Origin: Candidatus Latescibacterota bacterium
Lineage (GTDB): Bacteria > Latescibacterota > UBA2968 > UBA8231
NCBI GenBank assembly: GCA_022827165.1
Contig: JAJDTN010000027.1
Location: forward strand, 1 to 19,119
Direction of reading: 5' to 3'
DNA length: 19,119 nucleotides
Below are positions 7,264-14,070 of this stretch, piece by piece. Made by a program: the position numbers and the translations under genes. The notes beneath the pieces were generated by a model. It was not told the origin of the DNA. It saw only the letters and a list, made by a program, of their open reading frames with translations, and made no database searches. The stretch's first letter is position 1. Each line of letters opens with the position of its first letter.

Positions 7264-8343
7264 GTGACTCCGCCCGGGCCCGCCGGAGCCCTCGATCTCA
7301 AGGGTCTGCTTCCGGAGCAGCTCCGGCACTTGGCCGTGGAGATGGGGGAGCCCGCGTACCGCGGCGACCAGCTTTTCGCCTGGGTCCACGGACGCGGGGA
7401 GACCCGCCTGGAGTCGATGTCCAACCTGCCCCTGCGCCTGCGCCGGTCCCTGGCCGAGGCCGGGGCCCGCGTGACCCGCCTGCAGCTGCTGGAGCGCCGC
7501 GATTCGGACACGGGGATGGCGGTGAAGTTCATCTTCGGCGACGGGGAGGGGGCGCAGTTCGAGTCGGTCCTCATCCTCGACGGCCGGCGGCGCACCCTCT
7601 GCCTGTCCTCTCAGGTGGGCTGCCCCCTCGACTGCAGTTTCTGCGCCACGGGGCGCATGGGTTTCGTCCGCAACCTGACGGCGGCGCAGATCGTCGACCA
7701 GCTGCTGCAGGTGCACGCCGCCGCTGCCGCCGAAGGCCTCGGACGGATCACCAACGTCGTCATGATGGGCATGGGGGAACCCCTGCTGAACTACGACGCC
7801 GTCACCACCGCCCTGAGGCTGATCCAGCGGCCCGGGGGCGCCTCCGTCGGCGGCCGGCGCATCACCGTCTCCACCGCGGGGTACCTGCCGGGGATCCGCC
7901 GGCTGGCAGAGGACGATCTCAACGTCGGCCTGGCGATCTCCCTCAACGCCACCACCGACGAGGTCCGCGAGGGGCTGATGCCGATCAACCGCAAGTGGAC
8001 CATCGCCGACCTGCTGGAGGCGGCGCGCTACTACTTCCACCGGCAGGGCCGCAGGGTCACCTTCGAGTACGTGCTGTTGCGCGGCGTCACCGACACCGAG
8101 GAAGACGCCGTGCGCCTGGCGGAGCTGACGGCCGAGGTGCCCTGCAAGATCAACCTGATCCCCTACAACGAGCTGGCCCCCGGGGACCCGGAGGCGCCGG
8201 TCTTTCACAGACCCGGGAGGAAGCGGATCGAGGCCTTCCGGCGCCGCCTGGAATCGCGGACGAAGCGGACCGTCCGCCTGCGGGAGAGCCGGGGCCGCGA
8301 TATCGACGCGGCCTGCGGGCAGCTCTACCGCCGCCCCACGTGA
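7264..8343 (+). CDS. rlmN: Dual-specificity 23S rRNA A2503 / tRNA A37 C2-methyltransferase RlmN
   Basis: Radical SAM enzyme that methylates C2 of adenosine 2503 in 23S rRNA and, in many species, A37 of certain tRNAs. With the GTG at 7264 the protein has 359 residues, normal for the family. The iron-sulfur motif CxxxCxxC is Cys120/124/127 in VGCPLDCSFCATG. Both catalytic cysteines are present: Cys113 in TLCLSSQ (equivalent to E. coli Cys118) and Cys351 in DIDAACGQL (equivalent to Cys355). The SAM-binding GEP motif is in MMGMGEPLLNYD. The N-terminal GEPAYRGDQLFAWVH and MSNLPLRLR are also typical. I chose GTG 7264 because GAGG lies 7 bases upstream, the protein then opens just before the conserved LKGLLPEQL, and the in-frame ATG at 7174 falls between the promoter's -35 and -10. 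Its stop overlaps the next gene's GTG (GTGA). Confidence 0.96.
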   Translation: MTPPGPAGALDLKGLLPEQLRHLAVEMGEPAYRGDQLFAWVHGRGETRLESMSNLPLRLRRSLAEAGARVTRLQLLERRDSDTGMAVKFIFGDGEGAQFESVLILDGRRRTLCLSSQVGCPLDCSFCATGRMGFVRNLTAAQIVDQLLQVHAAAAAEGLGRITNVVMMGMGEPLLNYDAVTTALRLIQRPGGASVGGRRITVSTAGYLPGIRRLAEDDLNVGLAISLNATTDEVREGLMPINRKWTIADLLEAARYYFHRQGRRVTFEYVLLRGVTDTEEDAVRLAELTAEVPCKINLIPYNELAPGDPEAPVFHRPGRKRIEAFRRRLESRTKRTVRLRESRGRDIDAACGQLYRRPT

Positions 8344-8846
8344 AGGCGGCCGGCCACCTGGCCGGAGGCTGCCTCGCCGGCGCCGCCGTGGCCGGGACGG
8401 CGGGGGCCGCCGGCGCCATCCCCGGGGCGGCCGATCCGGTGTGGTGGGCGGTCTTCGCAACCACCCTGTTCTTCGCCCTCTTTCCGGATGTCGACACCGA
8501 TTCGCTGCCGCGGCGCTGGTTCTACCGGGGTGTGCTGGCGGCGCTGCTGTGGCTGGCGTGGAACGGCCTCTGGCAGATGGCGACGCTCCTGGCCGTGCTC
8601 TCGACCCTGCCCCTCGTCGATCACCACCGCGGCTGGACTCACGGGCGCCTGACGCCCGTCCTCGCCACCGGCGCGCTGGGGGCGGGATGCCTGTGGTGGC
8701 GGGGAGACCTGGCGTCGGCGTGGGCGAGCGCCGGCGCCTCGGTCCCGTCCGCCGACCTCGTGCTGCTCGGGGCGGCCCTGGCCGGCTGGTACACCCACCT
8801 GCTCCTCGACGGCCGCTTCCGCCTCTTTCCGGGCGACGCCCGGTAG
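8340..8846 (+). CDS. DUF457/YdjM-like membrane-bound metal-dependent hydrolase family protein
   Basis: A 168-residue polytopic membrane protein. It reads VKAAGHLAGGCLAGAAVAGT at the N-terminus and then has about four hydrophobic segments. Three polar motifs sit where the DUF457/YdjM family has its presumed metal ligands: FPDVDTDS (about residues 51-58), DHHRGWTHG (about 97-105), and THLLLDGRF near the C-terminus, together with His7. That arrangement (His, Asp-x-Asp, HRG-x-TH, H-x3-D) is the basis of the call. The family's catalytic activity has not been firmly shown, so 'hydrolase' is only a family name. The GTG start overlaps the rlmN stop by 4 bp and has no Shine-Dalgarno of its own, so translation depends on rlmN. 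It ends in a hairpin pair facing the convergent gerW gene. Confidence 0.78.
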   Translation: MKAAGHLAGGCLAGAAVAGTAGAAGAIPGAADPVWWAVFATTLFFALFPDVDTDSLPRRWFYRGVLAALLWLAWNGLWQMATLLAVLSTLPLVDHHRGWTHGRLTPVLATGALGAGCLWWRGDLASAWASAGASVPSADLVLLGAALAGWYTHLLLDGRFRLFPGDAR

Positions 8847-8866
8847 GCTCCCGGGCGCAGGCCCGG
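8829..8866. terminator. Tandem hairpins between convergent DUF457 and gerW genes
   Basis: Two perfect 6-bp stems with the same arms, CCGGGC/GCCCGG: one at 8829-8843 with a GAC loop, inside the last codons of the DUF457 gene, and one at 8851-8866 with a GCAG tetraloop in the 35-base gap. Neither has a U-tract, so efficient intrinsic termination is not certain, but the placement between convergent genes suits a bidirectional terminator or transcript-end stabiliser. Confidence 0.45.
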
Positions 8867-8881
8867 CCCTTCAGCGGCCTC

Positions 8882-9283
8882 TCAGCGGTCCTTCCCCTCG
8901 TCCACGTCCTCCTCCTCCCCCCCTTCCTCGTCGTCACCGCGTCGGCGCTCGACGAACTCCCGGACCTTGGAGACGGCTTCGGGCACCAGCTCCACGAGCT
9001 GGCCCCAGCTGACTTCCTTCTCCTTCAGCGTCAGGACCTGCACCTTCCCCCTGGCGTCGATGACGACGAAACCGATGGGCTCGACCGAGGCGCCGCCGCC
9101 GGTGCCGCTCCTGCCGCTGCCCTCCTGGCCGCCGCCGGCGCCGAATCCCAGGGAGATCCTGGAGACCGGGATCAGGGTCACCTCACCGGCCGTGACCGGC
9201 TCGCCGACGACGGTGCGGGTCTGGACGATGGTGTGCAGCTCTCCCAGGACCCGCTCGATCAGGGCCTCCACGGAGGATGTCAT
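8882..9283 (-). CDS. GerW/YtfJ family protein
   Basis: A 133-residue protein of the Spore_YtfJ (GerW) family. Seen in sequence: VVGEPVTAGEVTLIPVSRIS and LGFGAGGGQEG, a glycine-rich loop (GRSGTGGGAS), then VEPIGFVVIDARGKVQVLTL. This is the family core in order. The N-terminal helix (SSVEALIERVLGELHTI) and a helical segment ending in an acidic tail (about 113-130) flank it. In Bacillus, YtfJ/GerW is a forespore protein needed for full spore germination, but relatives occur in many non-sporulating bacteria, and nothing else here suggests sporulation. Its ATG overlaps the DUF2953 stop (ATGA). The same pairing, DUF2953 (YtfI) next to YtfJ, occurs in Bacillus, which supports both assignments and a shared function. 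Symbol left blank because the role outside Firmicutes is unknown. Confidence 0.9.
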   Translation of the reverse strand: MTSSVEALIERVLGELHTIVQTRTVVGEPVTAGEVTLIPVSRISLGFGAGGGQEGSGRSGTGGGASVEPIGFVVIDARGKVQVLTLKEKEVSWGQLVELVPEAVSKVREFVERRRGDDEEGGEEEDVDEGKDR

Positions 9284-9990
9284 CGGTTTCCTTTCCGTCC
9301 GGCGCCCCGGGCCGCCAGCCAGGAGCGCAGCCGGGCCGCGACCCGGACCCGTCCGGCGGCGAGGCCGAAGCGAGCGGCCATGTAGAGCAGGCGCGCCAGC
9401 CGGAGGTGCAGACGGACCTCGGCGCGGCCGTGGAGACAGGGGTGGGTGAAGTCGGGGGTGAGGGTCAGAGCCACTCTCTCCGGCGCCGCCGGCGCGAGGG
9501 CGTGGACGAGGCCGAAGAGCCGGCCCGTGGCCTCGGGGTCGGCAAGGCCGACGACGCCGTCGAGGCGCATCCGGCGAAGGCGGAAGGCGCCGGGCAGGGA
9601 GCGCGCCAGGCGCAGCGCGGGCCTGGCGAGGGGGGACTGGGAACGGAGGCGCTCGCGGAGGCCGGCGGCGGCGATCCGCGGCCCTCGCCCTCCGGCGACG
9701 TCCGCCGCCGCCGGGGCTTCGGCGGCGGGGATGCCTGCCGCCCCGGCCTGGACCTCCGGTTGCCCCAGCCGCATCCCCGGGCCGACGGCACGCCCGGCGA
9801 GGGTTGGCACCAGCTCCCACGAGGGATCGCGCCGGCGCAGCCGGACACCGAGCAACCCGGCCCAGGCCGCCGCCTGGGCGCTCATGTCGAAACCGCCGTC
9901 CTCGTGCCGGCGCGCGCCGGTGACGGCGACCACGACCGGGAGCAGCAGGAAGGCGATGGCGGCCAGTGCGAGCCCGGCCGCCAGCAGCAT
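9280..9990 (-). CDS. DUF2953 domain-containing membrane-anchored protein
   Basis: A 236-residue protein with one N-terminal membrane segment (LLAAGLALAAIAFLLLPVVVAV). DUF2953-like features follow: a basic stretch after the helix, a middle low-complexity Ala/Gly region (about 80-105), and the conserved block RMRLDGVVGLADPEATGRLF followed by the hydrophobic GLVHAL, then LTLTPDFTHPCLHGRAEVRL. The position beside a GerW/YtfJ gene matches the YtfI-YtfJ arrangement of Bacillus and is an important part of the evidence. The start is fixed to the ATG at 9990 by an in-frame TGA eight codons upstream; no strong Shine-Dalgarno is visible. Function unknown. Confidence 0.75.
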   Translation of the reverse strand: MLLAAGLALAAIAFLLLPVVVAVTGARRHEDGGFDMSAQAAAWAGLLGVRLRRRDPSWELVPTLAGRAVGPGMRLGQPEVQAGAAGIPAAEAPAAADVAGGRGPRIAAAGLRERLRSQSPLARPALRLARSLPGAFRLRRMRLDGVVGLADPEATGRLFGLVHALAPAAPERVALTLTPDFTHPCLHGRAEVRLHLRLARLLYMAARFGLAAGRVRVAARLRSWLAARGAGRKGNR

Positions 9991-10073
9991 CAGGAGATCC
10001 GGCCAGATGACGGCTCACCCCCGGGAGCGGGCAACGCGGAACCTTCGCGAGAGTTCCTCAGTCCTCATGCGAG

Positions 10074-10101
10074 AAGCTACCCCCATCCGGGGAGGCGTCA
10101 A
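10074..10101 (-). promoter_or_regulatory. Candidate promoter for the DUF2953-gerW pair
   Basis: On the minus strand TTGACG (10101-10096), a 16-base spacer and TAGCTT (10079-10074, 3 of 6 consensus bases). Transcription would begin near 10067, leaving a leader of about 77 bases before the DUF2953 ATG. The -10 is weak. The 199-base gap 9991-10189 otherwise holds only this, the opposing candidate promoter and a possible 17-codon ORF. Confidence 0.35.
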
Positions 10102-10125
10102 GGTGATCCCCGCGGCCCCCGTCTC

Positions 10126-10154
10126 TTGACAGCCGCGAACCGCGCCCGTAACTC
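10126..10154 (+). promoter_or_regulatory. Candidate promoter for the Ig-like exported protein gene
   Basis: A perfect -35 TTGACA at 10126-10131 and, after 17 bases, TAACTC at 10149-10154 (only 2 of 6 consensus bases). The start would be near 10161, about 30 bases before the TTG start codon. The good -35 and sensible spacing support it; the poor -10 lowers confidence. Confidence 0.3.
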
Positions 10155-10189
10155 TACCGATCTTCGCAAGTACAAGCAGGAAAAGCAGG

Positions 10190-11863
10190 TTGGGCGAATT
10201 GCACACATACATTCCAGGCCCCCTCGCGGCCCTCCTGGCCCTTGCCGTGACGGCCTCCGCCGCCGAGGCCCGGTCGAGCCTGACGGCCAGGTTCGGGGCC
10301 CCGGTGGCCGGTCCCGGCCTCGAGCAGCGGGCGGAGTTGGTCCTCGACCTGTTCCCCGGGGACGGGGAGGCCGTCATCGGAGCGGCGGTCTCCTTCCCCC
10401 GGGGGAGCGTGCAGGTCGAGTCCGCCGTCTGCGCCCTGGGGCGCGCCGAGGTCGCGGACGGCCGCGTCGACCTCGACTACACCGGGCATCCCGTCGGCGA
10501 GAGGTCCAGCGACACCCTCACGGTGGTCCTGCGCGCCGCCTCCACAGGGCCGGTCCCGGTGGAGGCGACCCTGTCGTCCAATGTAGACACCCCCGGGCAG
10601 GAGGCCCATCGCGCCCGGGCGGTGCTGTCCGTCGTGCCGCCCCTGCGTCTGCGCGCTGCCCTGAGCCCGCGGGAGGCCTTCCCCGGCGAGGATGTGGAGC
10701 TGGTCCTGTCCGTGACCAACGAAGACGACCGCACTGTCGAAGCCCTGACGGTGGACTGGCCGGCGGGCCTCACCGCAGCCGAGGCGGACCCGGGGCCGCC
10801 GGTCGGAGCGGGAGAGACCTCTGAACACCGCTGGCAGGTCCGCCTGGAGCCGGGCGCGGACGGCGCCCTCCCCCTGGTGATCCGCGCCGAGGGCGGCGGA
10901 CTCCGGGCCTCTCCGGTGGCGGTGGCGCCCCTGGGGGTGCGGCCGGTGCCCGACTTCGCGGCCCACGTGGCCGAGGGCGAGGCGGTGCGGGGCGAACCCC
11001 TCCGGCTGAGGCTGGTCTGGTCGAATCCGGGCCCCACGGCGATTCCCTACGAGGCGCTCGCCGCCCGGGCCTCCGCCGGCTTCGAGGCCCTGGAGGGGGC
11101 TCCCGGCGTTTCCGGGGTGCAGGTCGACATCGAGGAGCGAGCCGTGGAGGTCCGGGTCCCCGGCCCCGGAGAGCTGGGCGCGGGGGAGGATCGGTCGGTG
11201 GAGCTGGATCTGCGGCCCACCGGCACCGGGCCCTTCGCCTGGACCGGGGGGTTCCGGCCTCCGGCGCGTGAGGGCGCCGTGGATCTCGGCCTCTCGGTGG
11301 TTAGGGTTGCAGCCCCGGAGGGGCCGAGGGGAGGGCTGCTGGCGGAGGTCACCGACCTCGAGCTCGTGGACCAGGGACTGGCCGCCGAGTTGGAGAGCGT
11401 CCTCGACGACATCCCCTTGCCCAGAGGCTCCACGGTGAGCCTGGTCAGCGCCGAGGAGGACGATGCCGACTGGGTGGTGGAAGGCCTGCTGACACGGGGC
11501 CTGCTGAGTCGAGGGGTGCGCGTGCTGACCGGCAACGCCGTCCACGTGCTGCGCTACCGCGTCGCCGACGCCCGCGTCGTCTACAGCTCGGGGGGATTGT
11601 CCTTCGGACCCTTCGGAGGCGCCCTGGGTCGCGAGGCCCGCGCCGTCGTCTACCTGCGCCTCGAGGACGCCGGCGAGCGGGTGCTGTGGGTCCATCGGCT
11701 GGAGGGCCGTATCAGGGACCCGGCCGTCTCCCAGCCGGCCGGCTGGCTGAGCTCCGGCGACGGATTCCCCCAGTCACGGGTCGAGGCGGACCACCGCTAC
11801 CTGGAGCTCGGCCTGTCCGGGGCGATCGTGGGCGGCCTGCTGTTCATCTTCTTCGCTCCCTGA
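10190..11863 (+). CDS. Exported protein with Ig-like regions and C-terminal membrane anchor
   Basis: A 557-residue envelope protein that I do not recognise at family level. A signal peptide is clear (PGPLAALLALAVTASAAEA, about 9-27). Residues about 30-380 are beta-rich, with blocks resembling CARDB/DUF11-type Ig-like repeats: AFPGEDVELVLSVTNEDDRT, VEALTVDWPAGLTAAEADPG, PLRLRLVWSNPGPTAIPYEA. Residues about 385-535 form a different domain (EVTDLELVDQGLAAELESVL, DDADWVVEGLLTRGLLSRGV, LRYRVADARVVYSSGGLSFG). Its pattern loosely recalls FlgO-like or other envelope assembly proteins of the FCB group. The last residues (GLSGAIVGGLLFIFFAP) are a single membrane segment ending almost at the stop. The TTG at 10190 is preceded by AGGAA 7 bases upstream; a second TTG at 10199 is possible. 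It stands alone, divergent from DUF2953 and convergent with the PBP1A gene. Confidence 0.8.
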   Translation: MGELHTYIPGPLAALLALAVTASAAEARSSLTARFGAPVAGPGLEQRAELVLDLFPGDGEAVIGAAVSFPRGSVQVESAVCALGRAEVADGRVDLDYTGHPVGERSSDTLTVVLRAASTGPVPVEATLSSNVDTPGQEAHRARAVLSVVPPLRLRAALSPREAFPGEDVELVLSVTNEDDRTVEALTVDWPAGLTAAEADPGPPVGAGETSEHRWQVRLEPGADGALPLVIRAEGGGLRASPVAVAPLGVRPVPDFAAHVAEGEAVRGEPLRLRLVWSNPGPTAIPYEALAARASAGFEALEGAPGVSGVQVDIEERAVEVRVPGPGELGAGEDRSVELDLRPTGTGPFAWTGGFRPPAREGAVDLGLSVVRVAAPEGPRGGLLAEVTDLELVDQGLAAELESVLDDIPLPRGSTVSLVSAEEDDADWVVEGLLTRGLLSRGVRVLTGNAVHVLRYRVADARVVYSSGGLSFGPFGGALGREARAVVYLRLEDAGERVLWVHRLEGRIRDPAVSQPAGWLSSGDGFPQSRVEADHRYLELGLSGAIVGGLLFIFFAP

Positions 11864-11873
11864 CTCCTTCGGC

Positions 11874-14057
11874 TCAGAACCGCCGCCGCCGCCGTCCGCC
11901 GGAGTCGACGCCGTGGCGGGGGCAGGGCTCCGGCATGGCGCCGCCGCGGATGAAGATCTCGGGATCCTCCTGCTGGCGTCTGATCACGTCGGGGTCGCGC
12001 TCCTTCGACCGGTTCGGACAGTAGCGCGTCGCCAGCTTGTACGTGTCCATGCACACGGAGCGGTACTCCACCAGCGCCTCCGGGAACTCGAACCGGTCGC
12101 GGCGCCGCCCGCGGTAGGGCTCGACCTCGTCGTAGACCTGCTTCATGAAGCGGGCCCAGACCGGCAGGGCGGCGGCGGCGCCGGCCTGGGAGGCCAGTCC
12201 GATGCTCGGATCGTCGACACCGACCCAGACGCCGGCCACCAGGTGGGGCGTGAAGCCGAGGAACCAGGCGTCGCGGTAATCGTTGGTGGTACCCGTCTTG
12301 CCGGCCGCCGCCCAGCGGAAGCCGTGGCGGAAGCGAGCCGAGCGGCCGGTGCCGCCGAACTCGTCCATCACCGAGCGCATCAGGTCGGTCATGACCACGG
12401 CCACGGCCGGACGCAGCACCGCGTGCCGCTCCGGGCTCGACTCGAAGATGACGCTGCCCTCGGAGTCCTCGATCCGGGAGACGGGGACCGGCCTGACGTA
12501 GATCCCGCGGTTGGGAAAGACCGAGTAGGCGGCCACCATGTCCAGGAGCCTGACGTCGCTCGAGCCGATGCCGATGGCGTAGTACGGGTCGATCGGCGTG
12601 CTGATGCCCATGGTCTCGGCGTACTGGGCCACCCGGTCGGGGCCGAGGTCCTGGGCCAGCTTCAGGGCGATGATGTTGCGCGACTCCTTGAGACCCTGGC
12701 GGAGGGTCACGGGGCCCTTGAACTTGTGATCGTAGTTCTCGGGGGTCCAGATGGTGCCGTCCCATTCCTCGACGACGATGGAGTTGTCGTCGTAGACGTC
12801 GATGGGGAAGCGGTTGTTGTCGATCGCCGCGGTGTAGACGAAGGGCTTGAAGGCGGAGCCCGCCTGGCGCAGGGCCTGGTGGGCCCGGTTGAACTTGCTC
12901 TCCGAGAAGTCCCGGCCTCCGATCATCGCCAGGATGTCGCCGGTGGCCGGATCGATGGCGATGAAGGCGCCCTGCACGACGGCCCGGTCGCTGTCGGGAC
13001 GGTGGGCCGGGGCCTGCCGCGCCACCCAGGCGTCGACCTTGGCCTGGACCGCGGCGATCTGGGTGTTGAAGTGCTCCTCGGCGATGCGTTGCAGGGTGGC
13101 GTCGAGGGTGGTGTGCACCGAGTAGCCCTCGCGGTAGAGCTTGCCGCCGTGCTCGGCGTCCAGTTGCTGGCGGACGAACTCCACGAAGTAGGGGGCCAGC
13201 CCGTAGGTCTCGGAGCGGCGCCCGCGGCGGATGCGGGCCGGCTCCCGCGACAGGCGTTCGGCCTCTTCGGCGTCCAGCTTCCCCGCCTTGACCATCTCCT
13301 CCAGCACGAGATTGCGGCGGCCGAGGGCCTTCTCCGGGTGGTTGAAGGGGCTGTAGCTGTTCGGCGCCTTCAGCAGTCCCGCGAGCATGGCGCACTCCTC
13401 CACCTCCAGCTCGCCGGCCTCCTTGTCGAAGTACAGGCGCGCCGCCGACTTCAGGCCGTAGGCGTCGTACCCGAAGAACACGGTGTTGAGGTACATCACC
13501 AGGATCTCGCGCTTGGTGTAGAGCCGCTCCACGTGGACCGCGGTGATCTGCTCGCGGATCTTGCGGGCGTAGGTGGCGAGGAGGTCCCCGACGGATTCCG
13601 ATGAGCGCTGCGTGCCGACCTTCCGGTAGAGGTTGCGGGCCAGCTGCTGGGTGAGGGTGCTGGCCCCCTGGGCGGTGGGATCCCTGCGCTTCACGTTCTC
13701 CAGGACGGCCCCGAGGATGCGGTGCAGGTCGATGCCCCAGTGGCTGAAGAAGCGCCGGTCCTCCACCGAGATCAGGGCATCCTTCATCGCCGCGGGGATC
13801 TCGTCGAAGCTGCGGATCAACTCGCGGTTCTCCAGCTTGAAGTCGTACAGGTGGCGGCCGTCGGCCGAGTAGACGCGGGTGACCCGCTTGGGCTGGAAAG
13901 TCTCCAGCTCATCGATGTCGGGCAGGTTGTCGCTGAACAGGAGGTAGACCGCGCCGAAGCCCGCCGCGTAGAGAAACAGGCATGCGAGGCACACGGCGGC
14001 GATCCTGCAGACGCCCCGCAGGGACGGCCTCGGGACCGGCGGCAGGCGGGGGCTCAT
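11874..14057 (-). CDS. mrcA: Bifunctional class A penicillin-binding protein (PBP1A)
   Basis: Inner-membrane peptidoglycan synthase that polymerises lipid II and cross-links stem peptides. The 727 residues begin with a membrane helix (VCRIAAVCLACLFLYAAGF). The GT51 domain shows the catalytic Glu99 in VEDRRFFSHWGID, then GASTLTQQLARNLY (131-144) and ILVMYLNTVFFGYDAYG (185-201). The transpeptidase has Ser401-x-x-Lys404 (GSAFKPFVY), Ser459-Arg-Asn461 (KESRNIIAL) and Lys587-Thr-Gly589 (GKTGTTNDYRDAWF), so all three active-site motifs are intact. Between GT motifs 2 and 3 the linker VGTQRSSESVGDLLATYA is longer than the usual short loop. The ATG is preceded by GGGAG 8 bases upstream and lies 13 bases after the TPR/UnbV gene, suggesting cotranscription. 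It converges on the Ig-like protein gene with only 10 bases between stop codons. The symbol follows E. coli usage. Confidence 0.96.
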   Translation of the reverse strand: MSPRLPPVPRPSLRGVCRIAAVCLACLFLYAAGFGAVYLLFSDNLPDIDELETFQPKRVTRVYSADGRHLYDFKLENRELIRSFDEIPAAMKDALISVEDRRFFSHWGIDLHRILGAVLENVKRRDPTAQGASTLTQQLARNLYRKVGTQRSSESVGDLLATYARKIREQITAVHVERLYTKREILVMYLNTVFFGYDAYGLKSAARLYFDKEAGELEVEECAMLAGLLKAPNSYSPFNHPEKALGRRNLVLEEMVKAGKLDAEEAERLSREPARIRRGRRSETYGLAPYFVEFVRQQLDAEHGGKLYREGYSVHTTLDATLQRIAEEHFNTQIAAVQAKVDAWVARQAPAHRPDSDRAVVQGAFIAIDPATGDILAMIGGRDFSESKFNRAHQALRQAGSAFKPFVYTAAIDNNRFPIDVYDDNSIVVEEWDGTIWTPENYDHKFKGPVTLRQGLKESRNIIALKLAQDLGPDRVAQYAETMGISTPIDPYYAIGIGSSDVRLLDMVAAYSVFPNRGIYVRPVPVSRIEDSEGSVIFESSPERHAVLRPAVAVVMTDLMRSVMDEFGGTGRSARFRHGFRWAAAGKTGTTNDYRDAWFLGFTPHLVAGVWVGVDDPSIGLASQAGAAAALPVWARFMKQVYDEVEPYRGRRRDRFEFPEALVEYRSVCMDTYKLATRYCPNRSKERDPDVIRRQQEDPEIFIRGGAMPEPCPRHGVDSGGRRRRRF

Positions 14058-14070
14058 CCGCGCAGCTCCC

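Noticed and set aside
8882..9283. GerW homologue as evidence for a spore-forming organism
   Set aside because: GerW relatives are found in many non-sporulating bacteria, and the other genes suggest a diderm cell without any sporulation context.
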